A DNA stretch of 64,000 nt, taken from positions 1-64,000 of the forward strand of contig NZ_VZRB01000003.1 of the NCBI RefSeq assembly GCF_008806595.1, written 5' to 3'. Positions 8,399 through 16,052 of the stretch are shown here, piece after piece (the first letter of the stretch is position 1; every line of letters begins with the position of its first letter). The position numbers and the translations under genes were made by a program. Below the pieces are notes generated by a model, which saw only the letters and a list, made by a program, of their open reading frames with translations, did not search any database and was not told where the DNA came from. The stretch comes from Streptomyces luteolifulvus (lineage in GTDB: Bacteria > Actinomycetota > Actinomycetes > Streptomycetales > Streptomycetaceae).

Positions 8399-8426
8399 GG
8401 ATCTGCTTCAAATCTGAAGCAGATCC
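8399..8426 (+). promoter_or_regulatory. 28-bp palindromic operator downstream of the ribA start site
   Basis: Perfect 12-bp arms (8399-8410 and 8415-8426; inner part CTTCA/TGAAG) surround a 4-base centre, AATC. The site lies about 10 bases downstream of the ribA -10 box, a position suited to repression. The core TTCAAATCTGAA matches the repeat in the marR promoter, making the adjacent MarR protein the likely binder. Confidence 0.65.
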
Positions 8427-8500
8427 GGCCAGGTGTCACATCAGCCAGGTGTCACACGAACCAGGTGGGCAGCGACACACCACCGGACCGGAGATCCCGC

Positions 8501-9163
8501 ATGCCCGACTTCCCCGCCGCCACGCCGCGCGCCCGCGTCCGGGTACCGCTGCGCTTCCACGAGGGTTACAGCGTCGACGCCGAACTCGTCACCTTCCACG
8601 GCCTGGCCGACGGCCGGGAACACGTGGCGGTCGTCCTCGGCGACCCCGGACCCGTTCCCCTGGTCCGCCTGCACTCCGAGTGCCTGACCGGGGACGTCTT
8701 CGGCTCGGCACGCTGCGACTGCGGCCCGCAGCTGCGCGAGGCCGTCGAGCGCATCGCCGACCACGGCGGCATCCTGCTCTACCTGCGCCAGGAGGGCCGG
8801 GACATCGGCCTCTACAACAAGCTCGACGCGTACGCCCTCCAGGACCGGGGCCTCGACACCTACGAGGCGAACGCCGCCCTCGGCCTCCCCGAGGACGCCC
8901 GCGACTACACGGCGGCCGCCCAGATGCTCCAGGCCCTCGGGATCACGGAACTCGACCTGCTGTCCAACAACCCCGACAAGGCCGGGCAGTTGCGGGACCT
9001 GGGCATCGCTGTCCGCGACCGTGTGCCCACGGGCGTCTTCACCACCGCGCACAACGTGCGGTATCTGCGCGCGAAGGTGCTGCAGACCCAGCACACCCTG
9101 CCGCTGGGCGAGTTGGGGGAGTCGCAGGAACTGCAGGAGCTGATGGAGCGCAACGCGAGCTGA
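8501..9163 (+). CDS. ribA: GTP cyclohydrolase II
   Basis: Stand-alone GTP cyclohydrolase II (220 residues). It opens the imidazole ring of GTP to give the pyrimidine precursor used in riboflavin and related pathways. The zinc-binding segment SECLTGDVFGSARCDC has three Cys in the usual spacing; YLRQEGRDIGLYNKL, the YALQDRGLDTYEAN segment and the NNPDK motif are all present. ATG 8501 has GGAG 7 bases upstream. No ribB, ribE or ribH lies nearby, and a dedicated MarR controls the locus, so this may be a second, specialised copy rather than the housekeeping enzyme. A hairpin follows the gene. Confidence 0.92.
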   Translation: MPDFPAATPRARVRVPLRFHEGYSVDAELVTFHGLADGREHVAVVLGDPGPVPLVRLHSECLTGDVFGSARCDCGPQLREAVERIADHGGILLYLRQEGRDIGLYNKLDAYALQDRGLDTYEANAALGLPEDARDYTAAAQMLQALGITELDLLSNNPDKAGQLRDLGIAVRDRVPTGVFTTAHNVRYLRAKVLQTQHTLPLGELGESQELQELMERNAS

Positions 9164-9220
9164 GGCCCCGTGTGCCATCTCGATGTGTAGCGGTTCGATC
9201 ACTCAACGTCACCAACGCCG

Positions 9221-9255
9221 AAGCCCCAGGGCAGATGCACTCTGCACTGGGGCTT
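9221..9255. terminator. Hairpin after ribA, probably the original tRNA-Lys terminator
   Basis: A 9-bp outer stem (9221-9229/9247-9255) and a 5-bp inner stem (9231-9235/9241-9245) end in a T-run on the plus strand. It lies 5 bases beyond the truncated tRNA-Lys on the minus side, so before the element inserted it would also have ended the tRNA-Lys transcript. Confidence 0.7.
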
Positions 9256-9259
9256 TCCG

Positions 9260-9305
9260 GTAGGCCCTGTGGGACTCGAACCCACAACCAATGGATTAAA
9301 AGTCC
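9260..9305 (-). repeat. attL: 46-bp direct repeat, truncated tRNA-Lys 3' end
   Basis: Identical to 36509-36554. It covers the discriminator base, acceptor 3' strand, T-arm, variable loop and the 3' half of the anticodon arm of tRNA-Lys(TTT); homology stops after 9305. It cannot fold as a functional tRNA and is a displaced chromosomal remnant. Confidence 0.92.
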
Positions 9306-9417
9306 TGGCCAAAGCTTGTTGGGTGGTTCTGGATGCTGGTTCTATGTCCGGAACCACCAGGTCAGGGCAGGTTTGCTTTAGGCGCGGTCCACGTCAGGAC
9401 GCCTCCTGCCGAACCGT

Positions 9418-9439
9418 CCGCTCACGCATCGCTCACGCA
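9418..9439 (+). repeat. 22-bp repeat near attL (candidate integrase arm site)
   Basis: A near-perfect tandem of the 10-base word CGCTCACGCA, with one base between the units. The identical 22-bp sequence, in the same orientation, is at 36396-36417. The two lie 112 and 91 bases inside attL and attR, where arm-type sites for integrase or excisionase are expected. Confidence 0.55.
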
Positions 9440-9552
9440 TGGCAGGTAGCAGAGAAGCAGCTCAGCCCCATCAGGGGCAACACGATCTCGTTGCTCAGCT
9501 CAGACTGCGGCGCCGCCAGGGACTTGCCGGCCAAGAGGCGCACTTGACGACA

Positions 9553-9585
9553 TCCGGGAGCCAACCTGCAAGGTCTGCTCCCGGA
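9553..9585 (-). terminator. Hairpin downstream of the OLD-family gene
   Basis: Perfect 9-bp arms (9553-9561, 9577-9585) lie 20 bases past the stop codon of the minus-strand OLD-family gene. The rest of 9306-9604 holds no gene. Confidence 0.5.
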
Positions 9586-9604
9586 ATCTCTGAAAGGTGT
9601 TGGC

Positions 9605-11521
9605 CTACTTCGCCAGATGTTGGACGTTGTCCAGCATGGCTACCAGCTCGACGGGCGGCTCTGAAGAGGCAGTCAGAGTTGCCTCCCGATAGGTAACCGC
9701 GTCCTTCCCTGCGAAGCCGTCACCAGAGTCGATCAGCTCCCGCCGACGTGCCCACCACGCCGGCCAGTCTGTCTCCAGGTAGATCTCAAGGTTGTCGTGG
9801 AACACCGCGTAGGTGGCCTCCGCAGCAGTCGTGGGCCACGGGGCCACGGACGCCCCGAGATATCGCAGGAGATCGGCGTTCTTCTCAGCGTTTTTCCGCG
9901 CCTGCTTCTCGAACTCCAGCTCCTTCTCTCGTCGCTTCTCCTGGGCCAAGTCCCGTACCGACTCACGCTTGCGCTGCTCCATGCCCGCGTCCCCGTCGAA
10001 GACGACGTAGCAACGGACTCCGAGGGTGGTAAGGATGGCGTGGCACAGAAGCAGGTTGTCCTTGCCCTGGGCGTTGATCACGGTGATACCCAGGGCACCG
10101 AGATTCCGGCGATGCCGCTCCGCGCAGGCGAGGAGCACGGCCTCCTCAGTGAATCCCTCGACCAGCATTACGGCATGGGCGAAGAAGCCTTCGGCCAGCG
10201 TGCTGGAACACCGGGTCCCCGCATACCGCTTGATGGACTCCTCTTTGACCAGGCCCGCAAGGGTCTGGCAAAGGTCGGCCTCGGTTACCTGCCAGACTTG
10301 GGTGACGGGGTGCTCCGCAGCGCCCTCCCGGCTCAGGCGGCGGATCTGGTGGTAGTCGCGCGGATCGATGAAGATCGGACTGTGCGTCGCGTACATCACC
10401 TGGGTTCGTCCCTCAGGGGATGACGCGACCAGCTCACGCAGCACGCTCGCGAACGTCTTTGCCTGCGGGGGATGCTGGAAGAGCTCGGGCTCCTCAATGG
10501 CGAGGCAGAAGGTTCGGGTTCCGTCTTGCGGGTTCATACGCTCGGCGAGGAGCTTCAGGGCGGCAATGATCAGGGCGCGCTGGAAGCCGTGCCCCTGCCG
10601 GTAGACCGAGGTCTTGGCGGCGCCGTCCTTGATGCTGACCTCGAACGACGTCCTGGAGAGCTTCGGTGCCTGGACGACGGGGGTCACGACCACCTGCCGT
10701 CCCGTCGTGAACTTCGCGACCTCGTCCGACAACGCGGCTGAGAGGTCGTCGAGCACAGGCCCGTACACCTTGGTGTGCACGTCCTGCCGCGCCTGGTGTG
10801 CGTTCTCCTCGATCTCTCCGAGCTGCTCGGTCGCCTCCGACCGGTCCACGGCGTGATCGAGAATCCGCCCGATCGCGGTGTTCCTGCGGTCGTCGGTCTC
10901 CTCGTACGCGCGCAGATCAGCAGAGATGAACACGAAGTCGATCAGCTTGGCCAGCAGGCTCTGCCCGGCGAACCCGAAGAAGTGCGTGTCCTCGACCTCC
11001 GACTCGGTGAGCCGGTCGCGGTGGGACAACTCCCAGAGTCGCATCGCCTCGTCGACGGCGTCCGCGTTGCCCGCCGGTGGCAGCTCAAGGCCCGGGTCGC
11101 TCTCCCGAAGAGCGCTATAGGCCCTGCGCTTGTCCATGGCTTTCGTGTGTCGGCGGACCTCCTCGAAAGGACGGAACGCAAGCGCCTTGCCGGTGATCTT
11201 GTCTGAGCCATCCTGCCAGGTGCGCCAGATACTTACGCTCTCCGCTCCCTCCGGGGCGTAGCGGCCGAGAGACTCGCGGTCGTAGGCAGTGAGACCGTCG
11301 AACTCCACCTCCACGGAGATGCGGTCGCTGTCCGCCGCGGAGTGAAGATCGTCCGTGCTCAGGCCGACCTCCTTTTCGCCGTTGAAGAACCAATCGAGCG
11401 CTCGCAACACGGTGGACTTACCGACCCCTGTCGGGCCGATGAAGGAGGTTATCTCCTCGAAGGAGATGTCCACTTTGTGTAGACAGCAGAAGTTCTGGAT
11501 GCGCACGCGCTTGATTTTCAC
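9605..11521 (-). CDS. OLD-family ATP-dependent nuclease (ABC ATPase plus TOPRIM)
   Basis: A 638-residue protein with an N-terminal SMC/ABC-type ATPase and a C-terminal TOPRIM nuclease domain. Walker A is GPTGVGKST (29-37), a signature-like segment RQGHGFQRALIIA precedes Walker B CLAIEEPE (339-346), and YATHSPIFI is the H-loop. The TOPRIM residues are VEGFTEE (454-460) and FDGD (508-511). A basic/acidic helix (about 515-560) follows. Overcoming-lysogeny-defect proteins and the GajA subunit of Gabija share this architecture and act in phage defence. No UvrD-like GajB partner is adjacent; the nearest gene upstream is a zinc-ribbon/HEPN-like protein. GTG 11521 is preceded by AGGA. Confidence 0.85.
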   Translation of the reverse strand: MKIKRVRIQNFCCLHKVDISFEEITSFIGPTGVGKSTVLRALDWFFNGEKEVGLSTDDLHSAADSDRISVEVEFDGLTAYDRESLGRYAPEGAESVSIWRTWQDGSDKITGKALAFRPFEEVRRHTKAMDKRRAYSALRESDPGLELPPAGNADAVDEAMRLWELSHRDRLTESEVEDTHFFGFAGQSLLAKLIDFVFISADLRAYEETDDRRNTAIGRILDHAVDRSEATEQLGEIEENAHQARQDVHTKVYGPVLDDLSAALSDEVAKFTTGRQVVVTPVVQAPKLSRTSFEVSIKDGAAKTSVYRQGHGFQRALIIAALKLLAERMNPQDGTRTFCLAIEEPELFQHPPQAKTFASVLRELVASSPEGRTQVMYATHSPIFIDPRDYHQIRRLSREGAAEHPVTQVWQVTEADLCQTLAGLVKEESIKRYAGTRCSSTLAEGFFAHAVMLVEGFTEEAVLLACAERHRRNLGALGITVINAQGKDNLLLCHAILTTLGVRCYVVFDGDAGMEQRKRESVRDLAQEKRREKELEFEKQARKNAEKNADLLRYLGASVAPWPTTAAEATYAVFHDNLEIYLETDWPAWWARRRELIDSGDGFAGKDAVTYREATLTASSEPPVELVAMLDNVQHLAK

Positions 11522-11827
11522 GGCCGTCCTGAAGCGTGGTCCGGAAGGGCTCTTTGAGCCGCTTGTGACGGTCGTGATGCTAGCGACGCGGGTTACGGGG
11601 CGTCACAGAATATGAAAGCCTTCGATTGGATCTTCCGACATACATGCAGATAATGACCAAAAATATGCGAACCACTCTTCTATCTTCGCTCGTTTGAGCG
11701 AAACCTCAACGGCTCACTGTGACACGGCATGAACTTCGCCCGCACGACTGGGCTTCGCTAGGTCTCCGCCCCCTTGACTTTGCCGCCGGGCTGCTCGACT
11801 GTTCCGCAACAGAGGGGGTTTGACCCC
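11522..11827. other. AT-rich intergenic region of about 306 bp
   Basis: No gene is seen. About 11600-11705 is strikingly AT-rich for this genome and contains a small inverted repeat (CGCTCgttTGAGCG, 11688-11701). It probably holds the promoter of the OLD-family gene, but no clear -35/-10 pair could be assigned. Confidence 0.5.
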
Positions 11828-12850
11828 TCAGACCGTCAGCTCGGCCAGCGCCGTGCACAGGCTTGTGGCGTCGTCGACTGCCCGACGGCAGATGGCTTCG
11901 GAGATGACGAGGCGCCGACCGACCTGTGCCGACGATGTGGGGACCTTCCGCAGGTACTTCTCGTCGACGATGCCGTCGTTGTGGGTGAAGACGTGGCGAG
12001 CCGCCCACGTCTCAATGAGACGCTGCCAGGTCTCCGGTTCCAGAATCCCGCGGAGGTCGTCGTACCCGGCGCCCACGAAGAGGTCGGCCATGTCGTCGAG
12101 ACGCTGAAAGACATTCCCCTTGCCCCGGAGCCGAGCAGCGGCATCCGTCACTGCGGACTCGAAGACAGCAGAGGCTAGGGCCTCGACGACCCCCACGACG
12201 TTCTCGATCGTGTCGACCCAACTGCGGGTGAAGACCCCTTGTTCGCGCAGTATCGCCTTCGCGTCGTCGGCCACGGCGTTCAGAGCGTCGAGGCGCGCCA
12301 TCTCGGCTTGGAGGGCGTCGAAGGCGACCGATGCGGCCGGGAGCCGGCCACACACTGGACAAAACCGGTGCTCGTCGAAGACTGCATAGCGGACCTGGCA
12401 GCCAGCGCAGGTTCGGATGCGGGCCAGTCGCTCTTCGTCGATGCCCGGAAGAGGGCGGGGGTAGAAGGGCTTCTCCTTGTACGAGATGGAGAAGCCGGAC
12501 CGGCGTGAACTGCCCCTCGACAGACCTCGGAAGGCGTCACTCAGGGCCTGACTCACGATCTGCATGCCGAGGTCACCCGCAGCCCGCATAACGCGATCCC
12601 GCTGCTGAGCGGTCATGAACTCCGAATGCTCCTGATGGTGGCCGCAGTAAACACACCAGAGTTCGATGTCATCAGGCAGGGCTTTGTAGTCCTCCCCGTT
12701 CATCCGGAAACTCATCGAGCACTCGGGGCACTGGCGGCCGAGGTACCCGTCCTCGTCGAGGGGCACGCTGACGTCCACCTTGAACTCGTCGCCCTGATGG
12801 CTCACGATTTCCGCGCCTTCGGGCATTCTGAACCCACGCTTGTTCCACAT
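11828..12850 (-). CDS. Zinc-ribbon protein with HEPN-like C-terminal domain
   Basis: A 340-residue protein of no named family that I recognise. The first part has two CxxC knuckles (CPEC 41-44, CVYC 66-69), forming one zinc ribbon; a second pair (CAGC 148-151, CPVC 164-167) forms another. The remainder is helical and contains WAARHVFTHNDGIVDEKYL (282-300): an R-x4-H motif (R285-H290) followed by HNDGIVDEKYL, the typical catalytic corner of HEPN-fold RNases found in abortive-infection and toxin proteins. RNase function is inferred from this motif only. It is co-directional with, and 306 bases upstream of, the OLD-family gene. ATG 12850 has no clear Shine-Dalgarno sequence; ATG 12826 is an alternative. 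Confidence 0.65.
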   Translation of the reverse strand: MWNKRGFRMPEGAEIVSHQGDEFKVDVSVPLDEDGYLGRQCPECSMSFRMNGEDYKALPDDIELWCVYCGHHQEHSEFMTAQQRDRVMRAAGDLGMQIVSQALSDAFRGLSRGSSRRSGFSISYKEKPFYPRPLPGIDEERLARIRTCAGCQVRYAVFDEHRFCPVCGRLPAASVAFDALQAEMARLDALNAVADDAKAILREQGVFTRSWVDTIENVVGVVEALASAVFESAVTDAAARLRGKGNVFQRLDDMADLFVGAGYDDLRGILEPETWQRLIETWAARHVFTHNDGIVDEKYLRKVPTSSAQVGRRLVISEAICRRAVDDATSLCTALAELTV

Positions 12851-12938
12851 GAGTCGATTGTGACGCCCGGCACTGACAACGCCGGAAGCACAGCCACGTA
12901 GCGATGGCAGAGCCCGGCGGCGGGACTGCGGCCCATGC

Positions 12939-13478
12939 TCAGCGGCTCGCTCGGATCATCACCGTGAGCAGCGGCGAGGCCGGAGACGGCTGGCTCTGTC
13001 CGATGTCCTCGTAACCCCACGCCTTGTAGAGCGCATGGACTTTTCCGTCCCCGGCGGCCGGGTTGACCATGAGCGTGACGTACGGCTCGTCGCGGCTGGC
13101 GAGGAGGGCGTCGTGGATACGGCGGGCGGTGCCAGTCTTCCGCCAGGTCGGTCGGACGCCGATCTCCTTGAGGGCCACGGCCGGGCGCTCGGTGTATTTC
13201 TCCGCCGGCGCCGGGCTGGTGCGCTGCCAGTAGCGGTCGCCGTGCTCGATGGTGTTGCCGTAGGCGTAGCCGACCGGATACCCGTCCGCGTACGCGAGGA
13301 CGGCCGTGAACCCCGGCTCGGTGCCGTGTCGGTCCAGGCGTTCGCCGAACGCGGTGACCGCGTAGTTCGGCAGGTGGAGGAGTGGGGCGCGTACGTCGGC
13401 GTACACGTCGAGGAGGTCGCCGCGGGCTGTGTCGAGGGTGGTGAAGGTGCGCAGTTCGATGGCGGGCGCCGTGGTCAT
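12939..13478 (-). CDS. GNAT-family N-acetyltransferase
   Basis: A 179-residue GCN5-related acetyltransferase-like protein. The segment GFTAVLAYADGYPVGYAYGN is the beta-4 strand region, VALKEIGVRPTWRKTGTARRIHDALLA is motif A with a modified acetyl-CoA loop (R/Q-x-x-G-x-G/A appears as RKTGTAR), and YTLMVNPAAGDGKVHALYKAWGY-like residues form motif B. ATG 13478 overlaps the stop of the upstream TPR regulator by 4 bases (ATGA), so the two are translationally coupled. The frame is open far upstream to 14180, but that is a shadow of the regulator gene. The substrate is unknown; its position suggests a role in the lanthipeptide locus. Confidence 0.8.
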   Translation of the reverse strand: MTTAPAIELRTFTTLDTARGDLLDVYADVRAPLLHLPNYAVTAFGERLDRHGTEPGFTAVLAYADGYPVGYAYGNTIEHGDRYWQRTSPAPAEKYTERPAVALKEIGVRPTWRKTGTARRIHDALLASRDEPYVTLMVNPAAGDGKVHALYKAWGYEDIGQSQPSPASPLLTVMIRASR

Positions 13479-14758
13479 GCGGCCATCCTCCAGGTGGCGG
13501 TGTGCTCGGTCCAGGTCTGCACGGTGGAGGTGCCCGGCGCGGTGGCGCGCAGTGCGGCCCCGAACTCCTGCAGCATGCGTGTGACCCGGGCGTGTTGGGT
13601 GGCGGCTTCGGCGGGGACCTTCATCGCGGTGGCCGTGGCGGCGTCGGGGGCGCCCTGGGCGAGCTGAGCGTGTGCGAGCCGGGTGGTGGTGATGGCCCGG
13701 GAACGGATCATGTGGGGCCGGAGGGCGGACAGGCAGCGGTGGGCGTGGTACTCGGCGGTCGAGTAGTCGCCGAGCGCCAAGTGTGCGGAGAGGGCCAGGG
13801 AGTCCAGCTCGGCCTGGTCGTAGAAGGCGAGCATCCACACCGGCCGGTAGTCGGCGGGGTCGGCGCGCAGCATGGCGTCCTGGGCCTGCTCGAAGGCCCG
13901 GCGGGTGCCGGTGCGGTCCTGTGCCGTGCCGTGGATTGCGCCCTGGCGCGCCAGACCGAGGGAGGCGAACAGAGGGTCGCGGCGTGTGAGGTGCAGGTTG
14001 CGGGCGACGTCGTTGGCGGCGAACGCGTCCGCCGGACGGCCCATGTGGCGGTACATGGTGCCCGCGTGACTCCAGATGCGGAACTTGATCGCCTGGTCGC
14101 CGGACATCTCGGCGAGGGCCTGGGCCTCGCGCATGTGTGCCTTGGCGATGTCGTAGCGGCGGCCGTCGATGGCGGCCCACATCGCGGAGGAGCGGAAGGC
14201 GGCTGCGGAGGCGTAGAGGTTGCTGCGCACCCGCTGGGTGGCGCTGCCGGCGTTCTGGAGGTTGAGTGCCTCGTCGGCGAGGGCGGCGGCCCGCTGTTCG
14301 ATGCCGAGTTGTCCACCGTGGCGGTGGTCGCTGGCGATGATCTCGGCGAAGCGCTTGTTGAGGCGGTTGACGTCGCTCATGCCGATACGGCGCGGCGATG
14401 TGGTGCCGGGTGCGGCTGCTGCTGCGGCAGCCGCCGCGATGCTGCCGACGAGGGTGCGGCGCTTCATGTCGGGGTCCTCCTGCTGCGGTGGGGCCGGGGT
14501 GGACGAAGGCCGGCTCCGTGGCACGAACCCTAAAGCGACGGCGGGTAGTCCGGTGACGTCCTCAAGTGCCTTGCGGGCGGCTGACTTTGGCCACGTGACC
14601 CGGCCCGCTTTCCATGCCCGGACCGATGAGCCGTCGAGTCCTCCAGGGCGCCCGGTCAACCGTTCAATGGCGCTGTTCACGGCCTCGGCGAGGCTGTTGG
14701 AGCTGTAGCCGTGTTCGGTCATCCACGCCTCAAGAACGGTGTTGCGGGTGGTGTCCAT
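13475..14758 (-). CDS. Cytoplasmic regulator with N-terminal HTH-like and C-terminal TPR-like repeats
   Basis: A 427-residue protein. The N-terminus (1-80) is a small helical domain (AWMTEHGYSSNSLAEAVN, SVRAWKAGRVTWPKSAARKALE) resembling the XRE-like DNA-binding region of Streptomyces TPR regulators. A hydrophobic Ala run follows MKRRTLVGSI (about 100-125). The remainder is alpha-helical repeats (RSNLYASAAAFRSSAMWAA, AHMREAQALAEMSGDQAIKF, ALGDYSTAEYHAHRCL) of tetratricopeptide character. Such proteins often regulate natural-product loci, and this one is divergent from the FxLD cluster. ATG 14758 is preferred; the frame is open to a GTG at 14791. Its stop overlaps the GNAT start by 4 bases. 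Confidence 0.7.
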   Translation of the reverse strand: MDTTRNTVLEAWMTEHGYSSNSLAEAVNSAIERLTGRPGGLDGSSVRAWKAGRVTWPKSAARKALEDVTGLPAVALGFVPRSRPSSTPAPPQQEDPDMKRRTLVGSIAAAAAAAAAPGTTSPRRIGMSDVNRLNKRFAEIIASDHRHGGQLGIEQRAAALADEALNLQNAGSATQRVRSNLYASAAAFRSSAMWAAIDGRRYDIAKAHMREAQALAEMSGDQAIKFRIWSHAGTMYRHMGRPADAFAANDVARNLHLTRRDPLFASLGLARQGAIHGTAQDRTGTRRAFEQAQDAMLRADPADYRPVWMLAFYDQAELDSLALSAHLALGDYSTAEYHAHRCLSALRPHMIRSRAITTTRLAHAQLAQGAPDAATATAMKVPAEAATQHARVTRMLQEFGAALRATAPGTSTVQTWTEHTATWRMAA

Positions 14759-14999
14759 GCGGGCACGGTAGTCCGCGCGATCCCTCCCCACCAGGTAAAG
14801 GGCAGGTCAAAACGCCCTAGGTGGGTCCGTCGGCTGAGTGCCTGAACGTCCTAACCAACCCGTTGGGAAAGGGAGTTGTCTGGGTGCTGGTCGCCCGCCG
14901 CGCCCCACCGTGCGGGCGGCTGTTGACGGCCCGGCCCGCCCCTGAGGTTCCCCCGTGGGGGCGGGCCGGGCGCCGAGACGACACGAAGGCTCCACCCCA

Positions 15000-15446
15000 A
15001 TGACGAGTCTGAGAACACCAGTTGAGGCCCTCTCCGTCGGCCACCCCACGTACAGCCAGACCTTCCCGTGCGAGCCGTCCACGGCCGAGCTCGGCCGCGA
15101 ACTCGTCCGAGACGTCCTCGAAGTGTGGCACCTCGACGGCCTCGCCGACCGTGCCGCGCTGATCGTCACGGAGCTGATCGCGAACGCCTCCAGGCACACT
15201 CCGTGTCCCGAGATCCGCCTCACGGTTGGGCGGCCGAGCGCGACACGACTGCGTGTCGGGGTCGCGGACCGGGAACCATCGCGTCTGCCCATACTCAGCC
15301 AGGCGGCTGACGACGACGAGTCGGGGCGCGGGCTGCTCCTCGTCGATGCTGTCGCCGACCGCTGGGGCTACGACCTGCACGGCTCGGGCAGACGCCCCTG
15401 GGGCAAAGAGGTCTGGGCGGAACTCCGTACCGAGGACGGCAAGTGA
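15000..15446 (+). CDS. ATP-binding protein of the anti-sigma/HATPase_c_2 type
   Basis: A 148-residue GHKL-fold ATPase of the RsbW/SpoIIAB-like group abundant in Streptomyces. The N-box LIVTELIANASRHT (E, N, H), the G1-like DDDESGRGLLLVDAVADRWG and a C-terminal KEVWAEL strand are present. Such proteins bind or phosphorylate anti-anti-sigma (STAS) proteins, or serve as small ATPases in specialised-metabolism clusters; the partner is unknown. ATG 15000 lies about 240 bases downstream of the divergent TPR regulator start, with no strong Shine-Dalgarno sequence. It is the first gene of the rightward set leading to the lanthipeptide precursor. Confidence 0.8.
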   Translation: MTSLRTPVEALSVGHPTYSQTFPCEPSTAELGRELVRDVLEVWHLDGLADRAALIVTELIANASRHTPCPEIRLTVGRPSATRLRVGVADREPSRLPILSQAADDDESGRGLLLVDAVADRWGYDLHGSGRRPWGKEVWAELRTEDGK

Positions 15447-15510
15447 GCATCCCGGCCACGGCACCCTCGCCCCTTCCGGAAACCTCGCCCGACTCCGGCC
15501 CCGCCAGCAG

Positions 15511-15657
15511 ATGGCCATGGACTGCCCCCTCTGCGCCCGGCTGCTGGGAGCGAGCGGTCGACGGCTGGGCGAGATACGCCACCGGGGCCTGCCGTTCCAG
15601 CTCTGGGCCTGCGCTCCCCACTGCCAGGCCGCCCGGTCGACCATCCCGACCATCTGA
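15511..15657 (+). CDS. Small Cys-containing hypothetical protein
   Basis: A 48-residue frame beginning MAMDCPLCARLLG, with CxxC and a second Cys pair (CAPHC) near the end, suggesting a small zinc-binding protein. Its third codon positions are almost all G or C, unlike the overlapping frame that starts with a GTG at 15443 and overlaps the previous stop. The start is uncertain (15511 or 15517) and no Shine-Dalgarno sequence is seen. It lies between the ATPase gene and another small Cys-containing protein. I do not recognise the family. Confidence 0.4.
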   Translation: MAMDCPLCARLLGASGRRLGEIRHRGLPFQLWACAPHCQAARSTIPTI

Positions 15658-15675
15658 GAAAGGGGACGTCTTTCC

Positions 15676-15864
15676 ATGGAGTGGCCGTGGATCACCGGTG
15701 ATTGCTGGCTTGGCTGCGGGCGTACCGGAGTCCTGGTGATCTGGCTCGGCCCGGTGCAGTGGGACGGGCAGCACGCGCCCTTCTACGCGTGCGAGCCGTG
15801 CCTCGATCGCCTCAAGGCCCAGGCGCTCGCCTACTTCATGGAGCGGCGACCGGCATCGGCTTGA
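15676..15864 (+). CDS. Small hypothetical protein with Cys pairs
   Basis: A 62-residue protein, MEWPWITGDCWLGCG..., with four Cys (CWLGC and CEPC) in two pairs that could bind zinc. ATG 15676 is preceded by AAAGGGG about 10 bases upstream, and the codon usage is Streptomyces-like. Similar small proteins lie beside regulatory ATPases in Streptomyces accessory loci. No function can be assigned. It ends 188 bases before the lanthipeptide precursor. Confidence 0.6.
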   Translation: MEWPWITGDCWLGCGRTGVLVIWLGPVQWDGQHAPFYACEPCLDRLKAQALAYFMERRPASA

Positions 15865-16052
15865 TCGGACTCCCGGCACACGACTTCCCGGCGTGAGGCA
15901 GCCACCCCGCGAGGACTTCCTACGCGGAGGCCGTCCTCTCGTGCCGGGCGGCCAGGAGCCGTCGGGGAGCAGCCGTCTGGCAACGCTCCCGTGGCGGCAC
16001 CTGGTGGGCGCTCCAGCCCAGTAACACCACAACGATTACGAGGAGTTGAAGC

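Noticed and set aside
9260..9305. A second tRNA-Lys gene
   Set aside because: Only the 3' 45 bases are present; no 5' acceptor strand or D-arm follows, so it is an attachment-site remnant.
9605..12850. Gabija (GajA-GajB) system
   Set aside because: The OLD-family protein resembles GajA, but the partner lacks any UvrD/Rep helicase motif.
12939..14180. Extended 413-residue frame for the GNAT gene
   Set aside because: The N-terminal 230 residues are His/Arg/Pro-rich shadow of the TPR regulator; the coupled ATG at 13478 is the proper start.
15443..15739. A 98-residue gene coupled to the ATPase by a GTGA overlap
   Set aside because: Pro/Ser-rich with mixed third-position GC and a 64-base overlap with the next gene; the alternative frame at 15511 has better codon bias.
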